From Streptomyces sp. NBC_00708 (GTDB taxonomy: Bacteria; Actinomycetota; Actinomycetes; Streptomycetales; Streptomycetaceae), in the NCBI GenBank assembly GCA_036226585.1, contig CP108997.1:5580001-5644000 (forward strand): 64,000 bases of DNA, written 5' to 3'. The notes under the pieces were generated by a model. That model was given only the letters and a program-made list of their open reading frames with translations. It was not told where the DNA came from and did not search any database. Made by a program: the position numbers and the translations under genes. Below, in pieces: positions 18,951 through 26,391 of the stretch; positions within the stretch are counted from its first letter, which is position 1; the number at the start of each line of letters is the position of its first letter.

Positions 18951-20162
18951 TCAGTGGGAGGCGTGGAAGACGATGGGGAGGGATTCCAGCGCGCGGTGGA
19001 ACGGGCCGGGCCGCCACCGCAGTTCGGCGGCCGGGACCGCGAGGTCCATCTCGGGCAGGGCGTCGAGCAGATAGGTGACCGCGGTCTCCGCGATCAGGTA
19101 CGCGTGGGACCGGGCCGGGCAGTTGTGCGGGCCGATGCTCCACGCCAGGTGGGCCCGGTTGCCCGCGATGCCGCCCGGGGCCTGGGCGATCGCCGGGTCG
19201 TTGTTGCAGGCGGCCATCGAGATGAGCACCGGCTGATGGGCCGGGAGCACCACACCGTCGATGTCCGCCGGGTAGGGCGGATAGGTGATGCAGTAGTTCG
19301 CCATCGGCGGGTCCGTGTAGAGGACGGTGTCCAGGGCGTCCCGCACGGTGGAGTGCCCGGCGTGCAGCCCGGCGGAGAACTCGTCGTCCGTGAGGATCTT
19401 CAGCTGGGTGTTGGCGATGAGATTGGTCAGCGGTTCGATGCCGGCCCCGTACAGCGTGACCAGCTGGTGCCCCATCTCCTCGTCGGTCAGCTGCGCCGCG
19501 TGGGCGAGGAGCCGGGAGGTGATGTCGTCCGCGGGGTGGCGCCGGCGCAGTTCGACGAGGTCGGCGACCGCCTGGCCGAGGATCTCGTTGCCCCGCTGGG
19601 CGTCCGTGGCCTCGAAGATCCGGGACATCCCGTCGGCGATGCGCGCCCCGATCTCGTCGGGGCAGCCGAGCAGGGAGCTGAGGATCCGGAACGCGATCGG
19701 CCACGCGTACTGGGTGAGCACGTCCGCGCTGCCCGCCGTGATGAAGTCCGCGATGGCGCTCTCGGCGAGCTTCTCCACCCGGGCCCGCAGCTCGTGCTGG
19801 TCGACGGCGTCGATCGCGGTGGTGTTGGCGGCCCGGTAACGGGCGTGCGCGGTACCGCTGCTGCGCAGGGCGTTGGGCCGCCACTCCATCATCGGCCGCA
19901 CCGGGCACGACGCCGGGACCTGCTCCTGCCACACCCGCGGGTCGTGCGGGAAGTACAGCGGATCGTTGAGGATGCGCCGCGCCTGGAAGTAGCCGATCAC
20001 CAGGGTGGCCGGGATGCCCGGGGACAGCTCGACGGGCACCAGGGCCCCGTACGACGCCCGCATCCGCTCGTACGCGGAGTGCGGATCGGCGGCGAACCCC
20101 GGGTCGTACAGGGCGACCCGGCCCGAGGGGGCCGACGGCAGGGTGGTGCTGGGGGACGTCAT
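18951..20162 (-). CDS. Cytochrome P450 lacking ExxR, CYP157-like, conservon-linked (cvnE position)
   Basis: 403 residues. The heme loop is divergent but keeps the thiolate (LAWSIGPHNCPARSH, Cys348). The K-helix position of ExxR reads TVLY (Thr279-Tyr282) before DPP, so both Glu and Arg are absent. The I-helix GAGIEPLTN lacks the usual Thr pair. Loss of ExxR is known for the CYP157 family of streptomycete conservons, which still fold and bind heme. Its role is unclear; it may be a catalytically unusual or scaffold P450 for signalling. The ATG at 20162 overlaps the stop of cvnD, so it is coupled to the conservon. A second such protein occurs at 61963. Confidence 0.88.
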   Translation of the reverse strand: MTSPSTTLPSAPSGRVALYDPGFAADPHSAYERMRASYGALVPVELSPGIPATLVIGYFQARRILNDPLYFPHDPRVWQEQVPASCPVRPMMEWRPNALRSSGTAHARYRAANTTAIDAVDQHELRARVEKLAESAIADFITAGSADVLTQYAWPIAFRILSSLLGCPDEIGARIADGMSRIFEATDAQRGNEILGQAVADLVELRRRHPADDITSRLLAHAAQLTDEEMGHQLVTLYGAGIEPLTNLIANTQLKILTDDEFSAGLHAGHSTVRDALDTVLYTDPPMANYCITYPPYPADIDGVVLPAHQPVLISMAACNNDPAIAQAPGGIAGNRAHLAWSIGPHNCPARSHAYLIAETAVTYLLDALPEMDLAVPAAELRWRPGPFHRALESLPIVFHASH

Positions 20163-20785
20163 GGAGTGGGCTCCAGGGAGAGGGCCGAGCGGTGTGAGGC
20201 GAGGTATTCCGTGAGCGTGATGAGGGCGTACACGCAGGACCTGCGGTCCCGCGCGTCGCAGGTGGTCAGCGGTGTGGCCGGGTCCAGGGCGAGGGCCTCG
20301 CGGATCTCCTCCAGGCCGTAATCGGGCGCGTCGGGGAAGACGTTGATCGCGACCGCGTACGGGATGCCCTGGTCCTCCAGGAGCCCCAGCGCCTCGTGGC
20401 TGGCGTCCAGGTCACGGGTGTCGGCCAGCACCAGGCAGCCGAGCGCCCCGTGGGCCAGGTCCTCCCACAGGGGCTGGAAGCGGACCTGGCCGGGCAGCCC
20501 GAACAGATAGAGGGCGAGGGCCCCGCCGGCCAGGTGGATGCGGCCGAAGTCCATGCCCACGGTCGTCGTCGTCTTGTGCGGCACCCCGCGCAGGTCGTCG
20601 ACCCCGACGCTGTCCTCCGTGATCGGTTCCTCCATCCGCAGCGGCCTGACCTCCGAGACGCTGCCGATGAAGGTCGTCTTGCCGACGCCGAAACCGCCGG
20701 CGATCACGATCTTGGCGGACTGGGTCACCGTGGCCGGTACGTACGAGACGCCGTTCGGGGCGTCAGACCAGTTCTCGGAGTCCAT
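20159..20785 (-). CDS. cvnD: Conservon GTPase CvnD
   Basis: 208 residues. Small Ras/ATP_bind_1-like GTPase with P-loop GGFGVGKTTFIG (32-43) and switch II TTTTVGMDFGR...LYLFGLPGQVRFQPLWEDLAHGALG. The base-recognition NKxD is degenerate (INVF..D), as in the conservon family. In conservons CvnD associates with CvnA at the membrane and is proposed to work like a eukaryotic heterotrimeric G protein. Start: ATG at 20785 with AAGG 7 nt upstream; a TTG at 20788 is adjacent. It overlaps cvnC by 23 nt and the P450 gene by 4 nt, so the operon reads cvnA-B-C-D-P450-P450. Confidence 0.92.
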   Translation of the reverse strand: MDSENWSDAPNGVSYVPATVTQSAKIVIAGGFGVGKTTFIGSVSEVRPLRMEEPITEDSVGVDDLRGVPHKTTTTVGMDFGRIHLAGGALALYLFGLPGQVRFQPLWEDLAHGALGCLVLADTRDLDASHEALGLLEDQGIPYAVAINVFPDAPDYGLEEIREALALDPATPLTTCDARDRRSCVYALITLTEYLASHRSALSLEPTP

Positions 20786-21116
20786 CAAGCACCTTCTGCA
20801 GGAGGTCGTTTCGGGGCTGGTCCTCGACGGCGGGCGCCGGGCTGGTCAGATGGCCGCTGTCCATGAGGGAGGACACGATGATCCGGACGGTGGAGGGCGG
20901 CAGCTGTAACGCGGCGGCGATGTCGGCGACGGCCAGACCGCCCCGGCCCACCGCGAACAGGCTCATCACCCGCCGCGCGTCGGGCCCCAGCGCACCGACC
21001 GGTCCCGACGCGGCGACGACCACGCTCTCCAGGCGCACGTCCCGGTCCGGGCGGACCCGCCCGCCCGTGCGGACGTAGGGCCTGACCATGTCCGGGTCGT
21101 GCCGTGGTCCGCTCAT
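20763..21116 (-). CDS. cvnC: Conservon protein CvnC (DUF742)
   Basis: 117 residues of DUF742. The N-terminal MVRPYVRTGGRVRPDRDVRLESVV is the family signature. A winged-helix-like part follows (LGPDARRVMSLFAVGRGGLAVADIAAALQLPPSTVRIIVSSLMDSGHLTS). In conservons it is thought to take part in the membrane complex and link to the GTPase; DNA binding is not established. Its ATG overlaps the cvnB stop by 4 nt. Same strand and operon as the rest of the conservon. Confidence 0.92.
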   Translation of the reverse strand: MSGPRHDPDMVRPYVRTGGRVRPDRDVRLESVVVAASGPVGALGPDARRVMSLFAVGRGGLAVADIAAALQLPPSTVRIIVSSLMDSGHLTSPAPAVEDQPRNDLLQKVLDGLRELV

Positions 21117-21541
21117 GCGGCGGAGCCCCCGTCCGGCTGGAGTACCGGCATGCGCTCCCTCGTGCCCAGCTGCTCGCCCAGGCGGACCACCAGCAGGCCC
21201 ATGTGGTGGCTGATCAGGCCGACATCGGCGTGCGGGCCCGTGGTGACGACGGAGAGCATCGTGTGGTGCCCGGCCGCGGTCGTCAGCCCGATCGTCGACA
21301 CGGACTCGATCAGCTGCTGGCGTACGCCCTGCCCACCGGTGAACTCGTCCCAGGCGCGGCCCGATGCGCGCAGCGAGGCGGTCAGGGCCGCCAGCTTCTC
21401 GCCGTCCTCCTGGCTGATGGTGCGGGTCCGGGCCTTGAGCAGCCCGTCGCCGCTCATGAGCACGGCGTACCGGACGCCCTCCACCGATCCGAGCTGCTCG
21501 TCGAGCAGCCAGCCCAGGGTGTTCGCGTGCGTGTCCGACAT
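21113..21541 (-). CDS. cvnB: Conservon roadblock/LC7 protein CvnB
   Basis: 142 residues with one roadblock/LC7 domain. LGWLLDEQLGSVEGVRYAVLMSGDGLLKARTRT is the opening helix-strand pair and HTMLSVVTTGPHADVGLISHHMGLLVVRLGEQL the closing one. Roadblock proteins act as regulators or scaffolds of small GTPases such as CvnD. Start: ATG at 21541 with AAGGA upstream, 2 nt after the cvnA stop. A longer frame to 21610 would overlap cvnA deeply and lacks a ribosome site. Confidence 0.92.
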   Translation of the reverse strand: MSDTHANTLGWLLDEQLGSVEGVRYAVLMSGDGLLKARTRTISQEDGEKLAALTASLRASGRAWDEFTGGQGVRQQLIESVSTIGLTTAAGHHTMLSVVTTGPHADVGLISHHMGLLVVRLGEQLGTRERMPVLQPDGGSAA

Positions 21542-21543
21542 GA

Positions 21544-23022
21544 TCAACGTCCTTCGTCCGTACGAGGGGTGTTCTGGTTCTCCCGGCTGCTGCGGCTGCC
21601 CGCCATCCACGCGGCGGCCACCGCGGGCCTGCCCGGCTCGACCACCGGTTCGGGGCCCGGCCGCGACTCGGCGGCGGGCCGTGTGCCGCGCCGGCGCACG
21701 GTGAGCCCGCTGGCCGTGGTGGACGGGGCCGGAGCGGACACGGGCGCGGATTCCGGTTCCGGGGCCCGCTGCGGCTCCGGGGCCGATGTGAGCGGGGACA
21801 CGGGAACGGGCTCCGGGGTCGGCCGGGACATGGGCGGGGCCTCCGGCAGCGGGGACGGCTGGGGTACCGGCGGGGCCGGCGGGACGGCGGCCGGACGGGG
21901 TGCCGGCAGCGCCTGCGCGGGCACCGGCCGGGGAGGGCCCGGCGTCGTCAGCAGCGCCTGCGGCAGCACGATGATCGCGCGGGTGCCGCCGTACAGGTTC
22001 GGGGCGGTCAGCTCGACGCGGAAGCCGTACTGGTGGGCCAGCACCGAGGCGACTCGCAGCCCCGTCTGCGGGTAGGCGCCCAGCCGCGTGATGTCGTCGC
22101 GCTGCTCGCCGGACATCACCTCGCGGGCCCAGGTCAGCCGCTCGTCCTCCATCCGCAGGCCGGCGTCGTCGACGACGAGGAACGCCGCGTTCGCCCCGTG
22201 CTCCAGGGAGACGTGCACCCGGGCGTTGGGCGGCGAGTAGCGCAGGGCGTTGTCCAGCAGCACCGACAGGGTGTGGACGACCGCCTCCACCGCCCGGCTC
22301 TGCACCGCGAAGGACTCCAGGTCCGTGTGCTGGACGCGCTGGTAGCCCTCGACACGGCCCATCGCGGTGCGCACGACATCGGTCAGTGTGGTCGCCGGCC
22401 AGCGCCGCGACAGCTTGTCACCGGCCAGGACGCCGTAGCCGGACGCCGTGAGCAGCATCTGCTGGGCCAGGTGGTCCATTTCGACCAGCGTCGCGTACGC
22501 CTCGTCCGAGACATGGCGCCGGACCCCGGCGCTGATCGTGCTGCTCAGCTTCGCCGCGCGCTGCACGGTGCTGGAGGCGAAGGCGCGGACCGCGGCCCGT
22601 GCCACGTCCACCGACTCCTGCCGGGCCTGGGCGACCTGACGCTCCGTCTCCGCCCAGACCTGGGTGAGCTGTTCCTCCGCGGCGTTCTGTGCCAGCTGGC
22701 CGGTCATGGTGATCGCGGAGCGCACCTGCCCGGCCAGGGCGCTGAGCCCGTTGGCGAGCTGGGTGTGCGCCAGCTGCGGCGGTACCGCCAGGTCCAGCTG
22801 GTAGGGGCGTCCTGTCTGCGCCTCGGACGCGGCCGCCTGCACGACGGTCTGGGCGATGTACGCCACGAACTGCTCGGCGGCCCGCAGCTGCTGGACGAGC
22901 TGCTCGCGCTGCTGCCGGACCTCGTCGGCCCGCCGCTTCTCGGCGCGGGCGCGGCGCAGGAAGTAGAGCGAGACGCAGGCTCCCGCCGCCAGCGCGAGCA
23001 GGATCAATATCGGTTCGGTCAT
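21544..23022 (-). CDS. cvnA: Conservon sensor ATPase CvnA
   Basis: 492 residues. An N-terminal membrane helix (PILILLALAAGACVSLYFL) leads into a long helical region rich in Ala/Gln/Arg. A GHKL-type ATPase domain follows: N-box LLDNALRYSPPNARV, VVDDAGLRM, and a G-rich strand AYPQTGLRVASVLAHQYGF. The C-terminal 130 residues are a Pro-rich low-complexity tail. It resembles histidine kinases but no response regulator is present; in conservons CvnA acts as the membrane-bound partner of CvnB-D. Start: ATG at 23022 after GAGGA; an upstream Arg-rich stretch in frame to 23112 looks non-coding. First gene of the six-gene operon. Confidence 0.92.
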   Translation of the reverse strand: MTEPILILLALAAGACVSLYFLRRARAEKRRADEVRQQREQLVQQLRAAEQFVAYIAQTVVQAAASEAQTGRPYQLDLAVPPQLAHTQLANGLSALAGQVRSAITMTGQLAQNAAEEQLTQVWAETERQVAQARQESVDVARAAVRAFASSTVQRAAKLSSTISAGVRRHVSDEAYATLVEMDHLAQQMLLTASGYGVLAGDKLSRRWPATTLTDVVRTAMGRVEGYQRVQHTDLESFAVQSRAVEAVVHTLSVLLDNALRYSPPNARVHVSLEHGANAAFLVVDDAGLRMEDERLTWAREVMSGEQRDDITRLGAYPQTGLRVASVLAHQYGFRVELTAPNLYGGTRAIIVLPQALLTTPGPPRPVPAQALPAPRPAAVPPAPPVPQPSPLPEAPPMSRPTPEPVPVSPLTSAPEPQRAPEPESAPVSAPAPSTTASGLTVRRRGTRPAAESRPGPEPVVEPGRPAVAAAWMAGSRSSRENQNTPRTDEGR

Positions 23023-23589
23023 CGGGTCCTCGCGGGGATCGGGGGGACGGTTCCGCCGGGCGCGCGGGCACCGGCGGGCGTGCCGGTTCCCAGACCGTCG
23101 CGGCCGGAGCACCCGCTGCCGGGGGCGTGTCGCATCGTTTCTGTACTCCGTAGTACCCGGGTGTCCGGGGGCTGGCGGCGATCAGGACGGCCGCCGGATG
23201 AGGGGGGACGAATCGCTGTGGTGCGCCGCTCGTTCAGCGGCGGGAGGTGCCGGCGCGACGTCTTCGGTGCGCGTCGCGGCCGGTGCCGAAGCCGGCCGCC
23301 GCCAGGTGGGGGACTGAGCAGTTGACCGGCGAGGGGGACATGACAGAACCCTAATCCGAAATGACCAAGGAGCGCACCGTAAACCTGTCCTGACGATGTA
23401 TCGGTGGCCGAAAAAACGGAACCACCTGCGGCGCAAACCCGTCCGGGGCCCCTCGCTAGGATTCGGTACGGGCCCCGACCGCAGGGAACGGGCCAACCAG
23501 CGCCAATGCAAGGGAACTTCCCAGCCGGCGCTCCGGCGGGAGTGCGGCCGGGTGGCCGGCCGGTACCTCAAGTGAGTGGAGAGCCAGAC
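23023..23589. other. Divergent intergenic region between cvnA and the FAD monooxygenase gene
   Basis: 567 nt without a convincing gene. It must hold the conservon promoter and that of the monooxygenase gene. A TAGGAT at 23457-23462 is a possible -10 for the rightward gene, giving a leader of about 120 nt that contains GC-rich inverted repeats. The part 23340-23420 is relatively AT-rich. No clear operator was identified. Confidence 0.5.
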
Positions 23590-24807
23590 ATGCGTGGAGG
23601 CAGCATCGCCGTGGTCGGCGGGAGCATAGCGGGGTGTGCCACGGCCCTGGCCGCGTCGCGCGGAGGGGCGGACCGGATCACCGTCTTCGAGCGCGCCGAC
23701 GCCGAACTCCGGGACCGGGGCGTCGGGATCGCCCTGCAGAGCGACCGCTACGAGGAGCTGAGAGAGGCCGGATATGTGGCCCCGGAGATGCCCTGGGCGC
23801 CGCTGACCCGGCGGGTGTGGAGCGTCCGGGACGGCGACGCGGCGAACGGCCGGGTCTTCGGACAGCAGCCGTTCCCGTTCCGCGCCTACAACTGGGGCTC
23901 CCTGTGGAGCGAGTTGCGCCGCCGGGTGCCCGCGGACGTCGACTACCGCTCCGGTGCCGTCGTCTCCGCCGTGGACCCGGCGGACGACGGGGTGACGCTG
24001 CGGCTCGCCGACGGGCGCGAGGAGCGCTTCGACCTCGTCATCGGCGCCGACGGCTACCGCTCCGTGGTCCGCGAGGCGATGTTCCCCGGGATCAGCCCGG
24101 AGTACGCCGGCTACATCGGCTGGCGCGGCGCCTCCGAGGATGTCGAGGGCCTTCCCTCGGACGGGCTCGACGCCCACAACATCGTCTTCCCCGGCGGCCA
24201 CTGCATGATCTACCGCATCCCGGACGGCACCGGCGGCCACCGCCTCAACTGGGTGCTCTACACCACGCCCCCGCAGACCGACGGCCTCCACCCGGACCTG
24301 CGCACCCCGACCTCGCTGCCGCCCGGCCGCCTCAACTCCGAGCTGACCGACTGGCTGCGTGCCCTGGTCGCGGAGCACTTCCCGCCGTTCTGGGCGGACA
24401 AGGTGCTCGGCACACCCGCCGAAACCACCTTCATCCAGCCCATCTACGACCTCGCCGTCCCGCACTACACCTCGGGCCGGATGGCACTCGTCGGCGACGC
24501 CGCCAGCGTGGCCCGCCCGCACGTCGGCGCCGGCAGCGTGAAGGCCCTCCAGGACGCCACCGCCCTGGAGGCCGCCTGGATCGCCGGGGACGGCTGGAAG
24601 GACGTGCTGGAGCGCTACGACGCCGGCCGCGGCGCCGTCGGCTCCGCGATGGTCGGCCTCGCCCGCCGGATGGGCAGCACCCAGGTCGAGCACACCCCCG
24701 ACTGGTCGGCCATGGGCCAGCCCGAGTTCGACGCCTGGTGGCAGGAGCAGAACAGCGGCTCCGACCGCAGCAGCGGCTTCGGCGGCCACAGCCTGAAGGT
24801 CAAGTAA
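23590..24807 (+). CDS. FAD-dependent monooxygenase (aromatic hydroxylase-like)
   Basis: 405 residues. The FAD beta-alpha-beta motif is IAVVGGSIAGCATALAASR (6-24), and the DG motif is DLVIGADGYRSVVREAMF. The GD motif is GRMALVGDAASVARPHVGAGSVKALQDATAL. This is the order of group A flavoprotein monooxygenases. It hydroxylates an aromatic or related compound with NAD(P)H and O2; the substrate is not known. Start: ATG at 23590 after GGAGA; the frame upstream to 23404 is non-coding in appearance. It stands alone, divergent from cvnA and convergent with the transporter operon. No regulator adjoins it. Confidence 0.9.
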   Translation: MRGGSIAVVGGSIAGCATALAASRGGADRITVFERADAELRDRGVGIALQSDRYEELREAGYVAPEMPWAPLTRRVWSVRDGDAANGRVFGQQPFPFRAYNWGSLWSELRRRVPADVDYRSGAVVSAVDPADDGVTLRLADGREERFDLVIGADGYRSVVREAMFPGISPEYAGYIGWRGASEDVEGLPSDGLDAHNIVFPGGHCMIYRIPDGTGGHRLNWVLYTTPPQTDGLHPDLRTPTSLPPGRLNSELTDWLRALVAEHFPPFWADKVLGTPAETTFIQPIYDLAVPHYTSGRMALVGDAASVARPHVGAGSVKALQDATALEAAWIAGDGWKDVLERYDAGRGAVGSAMVGLARRMGSTQVEHTPDWSAMGQPEFDAWWQEQNSGSDRSSGFGGHSLKVK

Positions 24808-24810
24808 CCG

Positions 24811-24845
24811 CGTACGCGGGGAGGGGCGCCCCCTCCCCGCGTACG
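24811..24845. terminator. Bidirectional terminator between the monooxygenase gene and livF
   Basis: A perfect 16-bp stem (CGTACGCGGGGAGGGG with its complement) with a 3-nt loop begins 3 nt after the monooxygenase stop and ends at the livF stop. It serves both convergent transcripts. Confidence 0.85.
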
Positions 24846-25574
24846 TCAGACGCCCGTCGGCGCCAGTTCCAGCGCGGCGTGCAGGGCCGTCGGGTCCTCG
24901 CGGGCCCCGGCCCCGTCCAGCCGCAGCCCCACCCGTCCCGACGTCAGCACCGTCAGCGTGTCCGCGCACCGGGCCGCCGTCGCCGGACTCGGCGACACCA
25001 GGAGTACGGCGATGCCCTCGGCGGCCAGCGTGGTCACCAGCTCGTGCACCTGACGGACCAGGGCCGGCGCCAGGCCCTCCGTCGGCTCGTCGAGCAGCAG
25101 CACGCTCGGCGAACCGAGCAGCGCGCGGGCCAGGGCCAGCATCTGCTGCTCGCCGCCGGACAGGTCCGTGCCCCGGTTGCCCCGGCGCTCGCCCAGCCGG
25201 GGCAGCAGCTCCAGCACCCGCTCGGGCGTCCAGACACTCGGCCGCGAGGCGTCGCCCCGGCGCGGCGGCCGGTACGAGAGCCGCAGGTGCTCGGCGACGC
25301 TGAGATTGGCGAACACCCGGCGGCCCTGCGGTACGAGACCGACGCCGGCGCGGGCGATCCGGTGCGCGGGCTGCCCCGTGACGTCCCGGCCGTCCAGCCG
25401 TACCGTGCCCGCGTCCGGTCGCATCAGACCGGCCACGGTGTGCACGAGCGTCGTCTTGCCCGCGCCGTTGTGGCCGACGACGGCGTGCACCGTGCCGGCG
25501 GGCACGGACAGATCGAGGCCGTGGAGGACCGTGCCGCCGTGGTAGCCCGCGGTCAGGCCCGTGAGTTCGAGCAT
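24846..25574 (-). CDS. livF: Branched-chain-amino-acid-type ABC transporter ATP-binding protein LivF
   Basis: 242 residues. Walker A is GHNGAGKTTLV (35-45), signature LSGGEQQMLALARALLGSP, Walker B VLLLDEPTEGLAP. The sequence LVPQGRRVFANLSVAEHLRL is characteristic of LivF/UrtE-type ATPases. It powers uptake with LivG through the LivHM channel. Last gene of the transporter operon, 10 nt after livG. The ATG at 25574 is in family position. Substrate (branched-chain amino acids, urea or another amide) is not settled by the ATPase. Confidence 0.92.
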   Translation of the reverse strand: MLELTGLTAGYHGGTVLHGLDLSVPAGTVHAVVGHNGAGKTTLVHTVAGLMRPDAGTVRLDGRDVTGQPAHRIARAGVGLVPQGRRVFANLSVAEHLRLSYRPPRRGDASRPSVWTPERVLELLPRLGERRGNRGTDLSGGEQQMLALARALLGSPSVLLLDEPTEGLAPALVRQVHELVTTLAAEGIAVLLVSPSPATAARCADTLTVLTSGRVGLRLDGAGAREDPTALHAALELAPTGV

Positions 25575-25584
25575 CGGGGACCGG

Positions 25585-26391
25585 TCATCCTCTCGCTTCG
25601 GTGGAGCCGGTGACGAGGTCCGGCGCCGTGTTCTGATACGCGTCGCGGACCTCGGGGTGGGCGAGCGCCTCCCCGGTCGGCCCGGTCACCAGCACCCGCC
25701 CGGCCGCCAGCACCGTCACCGACGTGGCGACCTGGGCGACGACCTCGACGTGGTGCTCGACGAGCACGACCGCCACGCTCCCGGGCAGGGCGCCCAGGAT
25801 CGTGAGCAGTCGGCCGATGTCGCCGTCGGTCAGCCCGGCCGCCGGCTCGTCCAGGAGCAGCAGCCGCGGATCGCCCGCCAGGGCCGCGGCGAGGTCGAGC
25901 ATGCGGCGCTGCCCGTGGGAGAGGGTGGAGGCCGGCCGGTGTGCGAGGTCCGCGAGCCCGACGGTCTCCAGGTGGTGCCCGGCCGACTCGGTGTGCAGCC
26001 GGTAGCGGGACCGGCTGCGCCAGGCGCCCCGGCGCTGGGGGTGGTGCGCCCAGCCGGCCAGCACGATGTTGTCCAGCACCGTCAGCTCGGCGATGACGGA
26101 CGGCTGCTGGAAGCTGCGCGCGATGCCCAGCCGGCTGCGCTTCGCCGTGGACGCGCGGGTGACGTCGGTACCGTTCAGCGCGATCGTGCCGTGGTCGGGC
26201 CGGTCGGTGCCGGCGATGAGGTTGAGCAGGGTCGTCTTGCCGGCGCCGTTGGGGCCGATCACGGCGTGCCGGGCACCCGCGGGCAGCCGCAGGGACACCT
26301 CGTCGACGGCGGTGAGGCTGCCGTACCTGCGGGTGACGCGGTCGAGGTCGAGCACGGAGTCCGGCCGCGCGGCGTTCGGTGCGGGCGTCAT
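25585..26391 (-). CDS. livG: Branched-chain-amino-acid-type ABC transporter ATP-binding protein LivG
   Basis: 268 residues. Walker A is GPNGAGKTTLLNLIAG, signature LSHGQRRMLDLAAALAGDP, Walker B LLLLDEPAAGLTD. GIARSFQQPSVIAELTVLDN is the LivG-type Q-loop. The C-terminal PEVRDAYQNTAP (family form VxxAYLG) is kept. The ATG at 26391 overlaps the stop of the permease gene (ATGA). A much longer frame upstream is only the shadow of the permease gene. Confidence 0.92.
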   Translation of the reverse strand: MTPAPNAARPDSVLDLDRVTRRYGSLTAVDEVSLRLPAGARHAVIGPNGAGKTTLLNLIAGTDRPDHGTIALNGTDVTRASTAKRSRLGIARSFQQPSVIAELTVLDNIVLAGWAHHPQRRGAWRSRSRYRLHTESAGHHLETVGLADLAHRPASTLSHGQRRMLDLAAALAGDPRLLLLDEPAAGLTDGDIGRLLTILGALPGSVAVVLVEHHVEVVAQVATSVTVLAAGRVLVTGPTGEALAHPEVRDAYQNTAPDLVTGSTEARG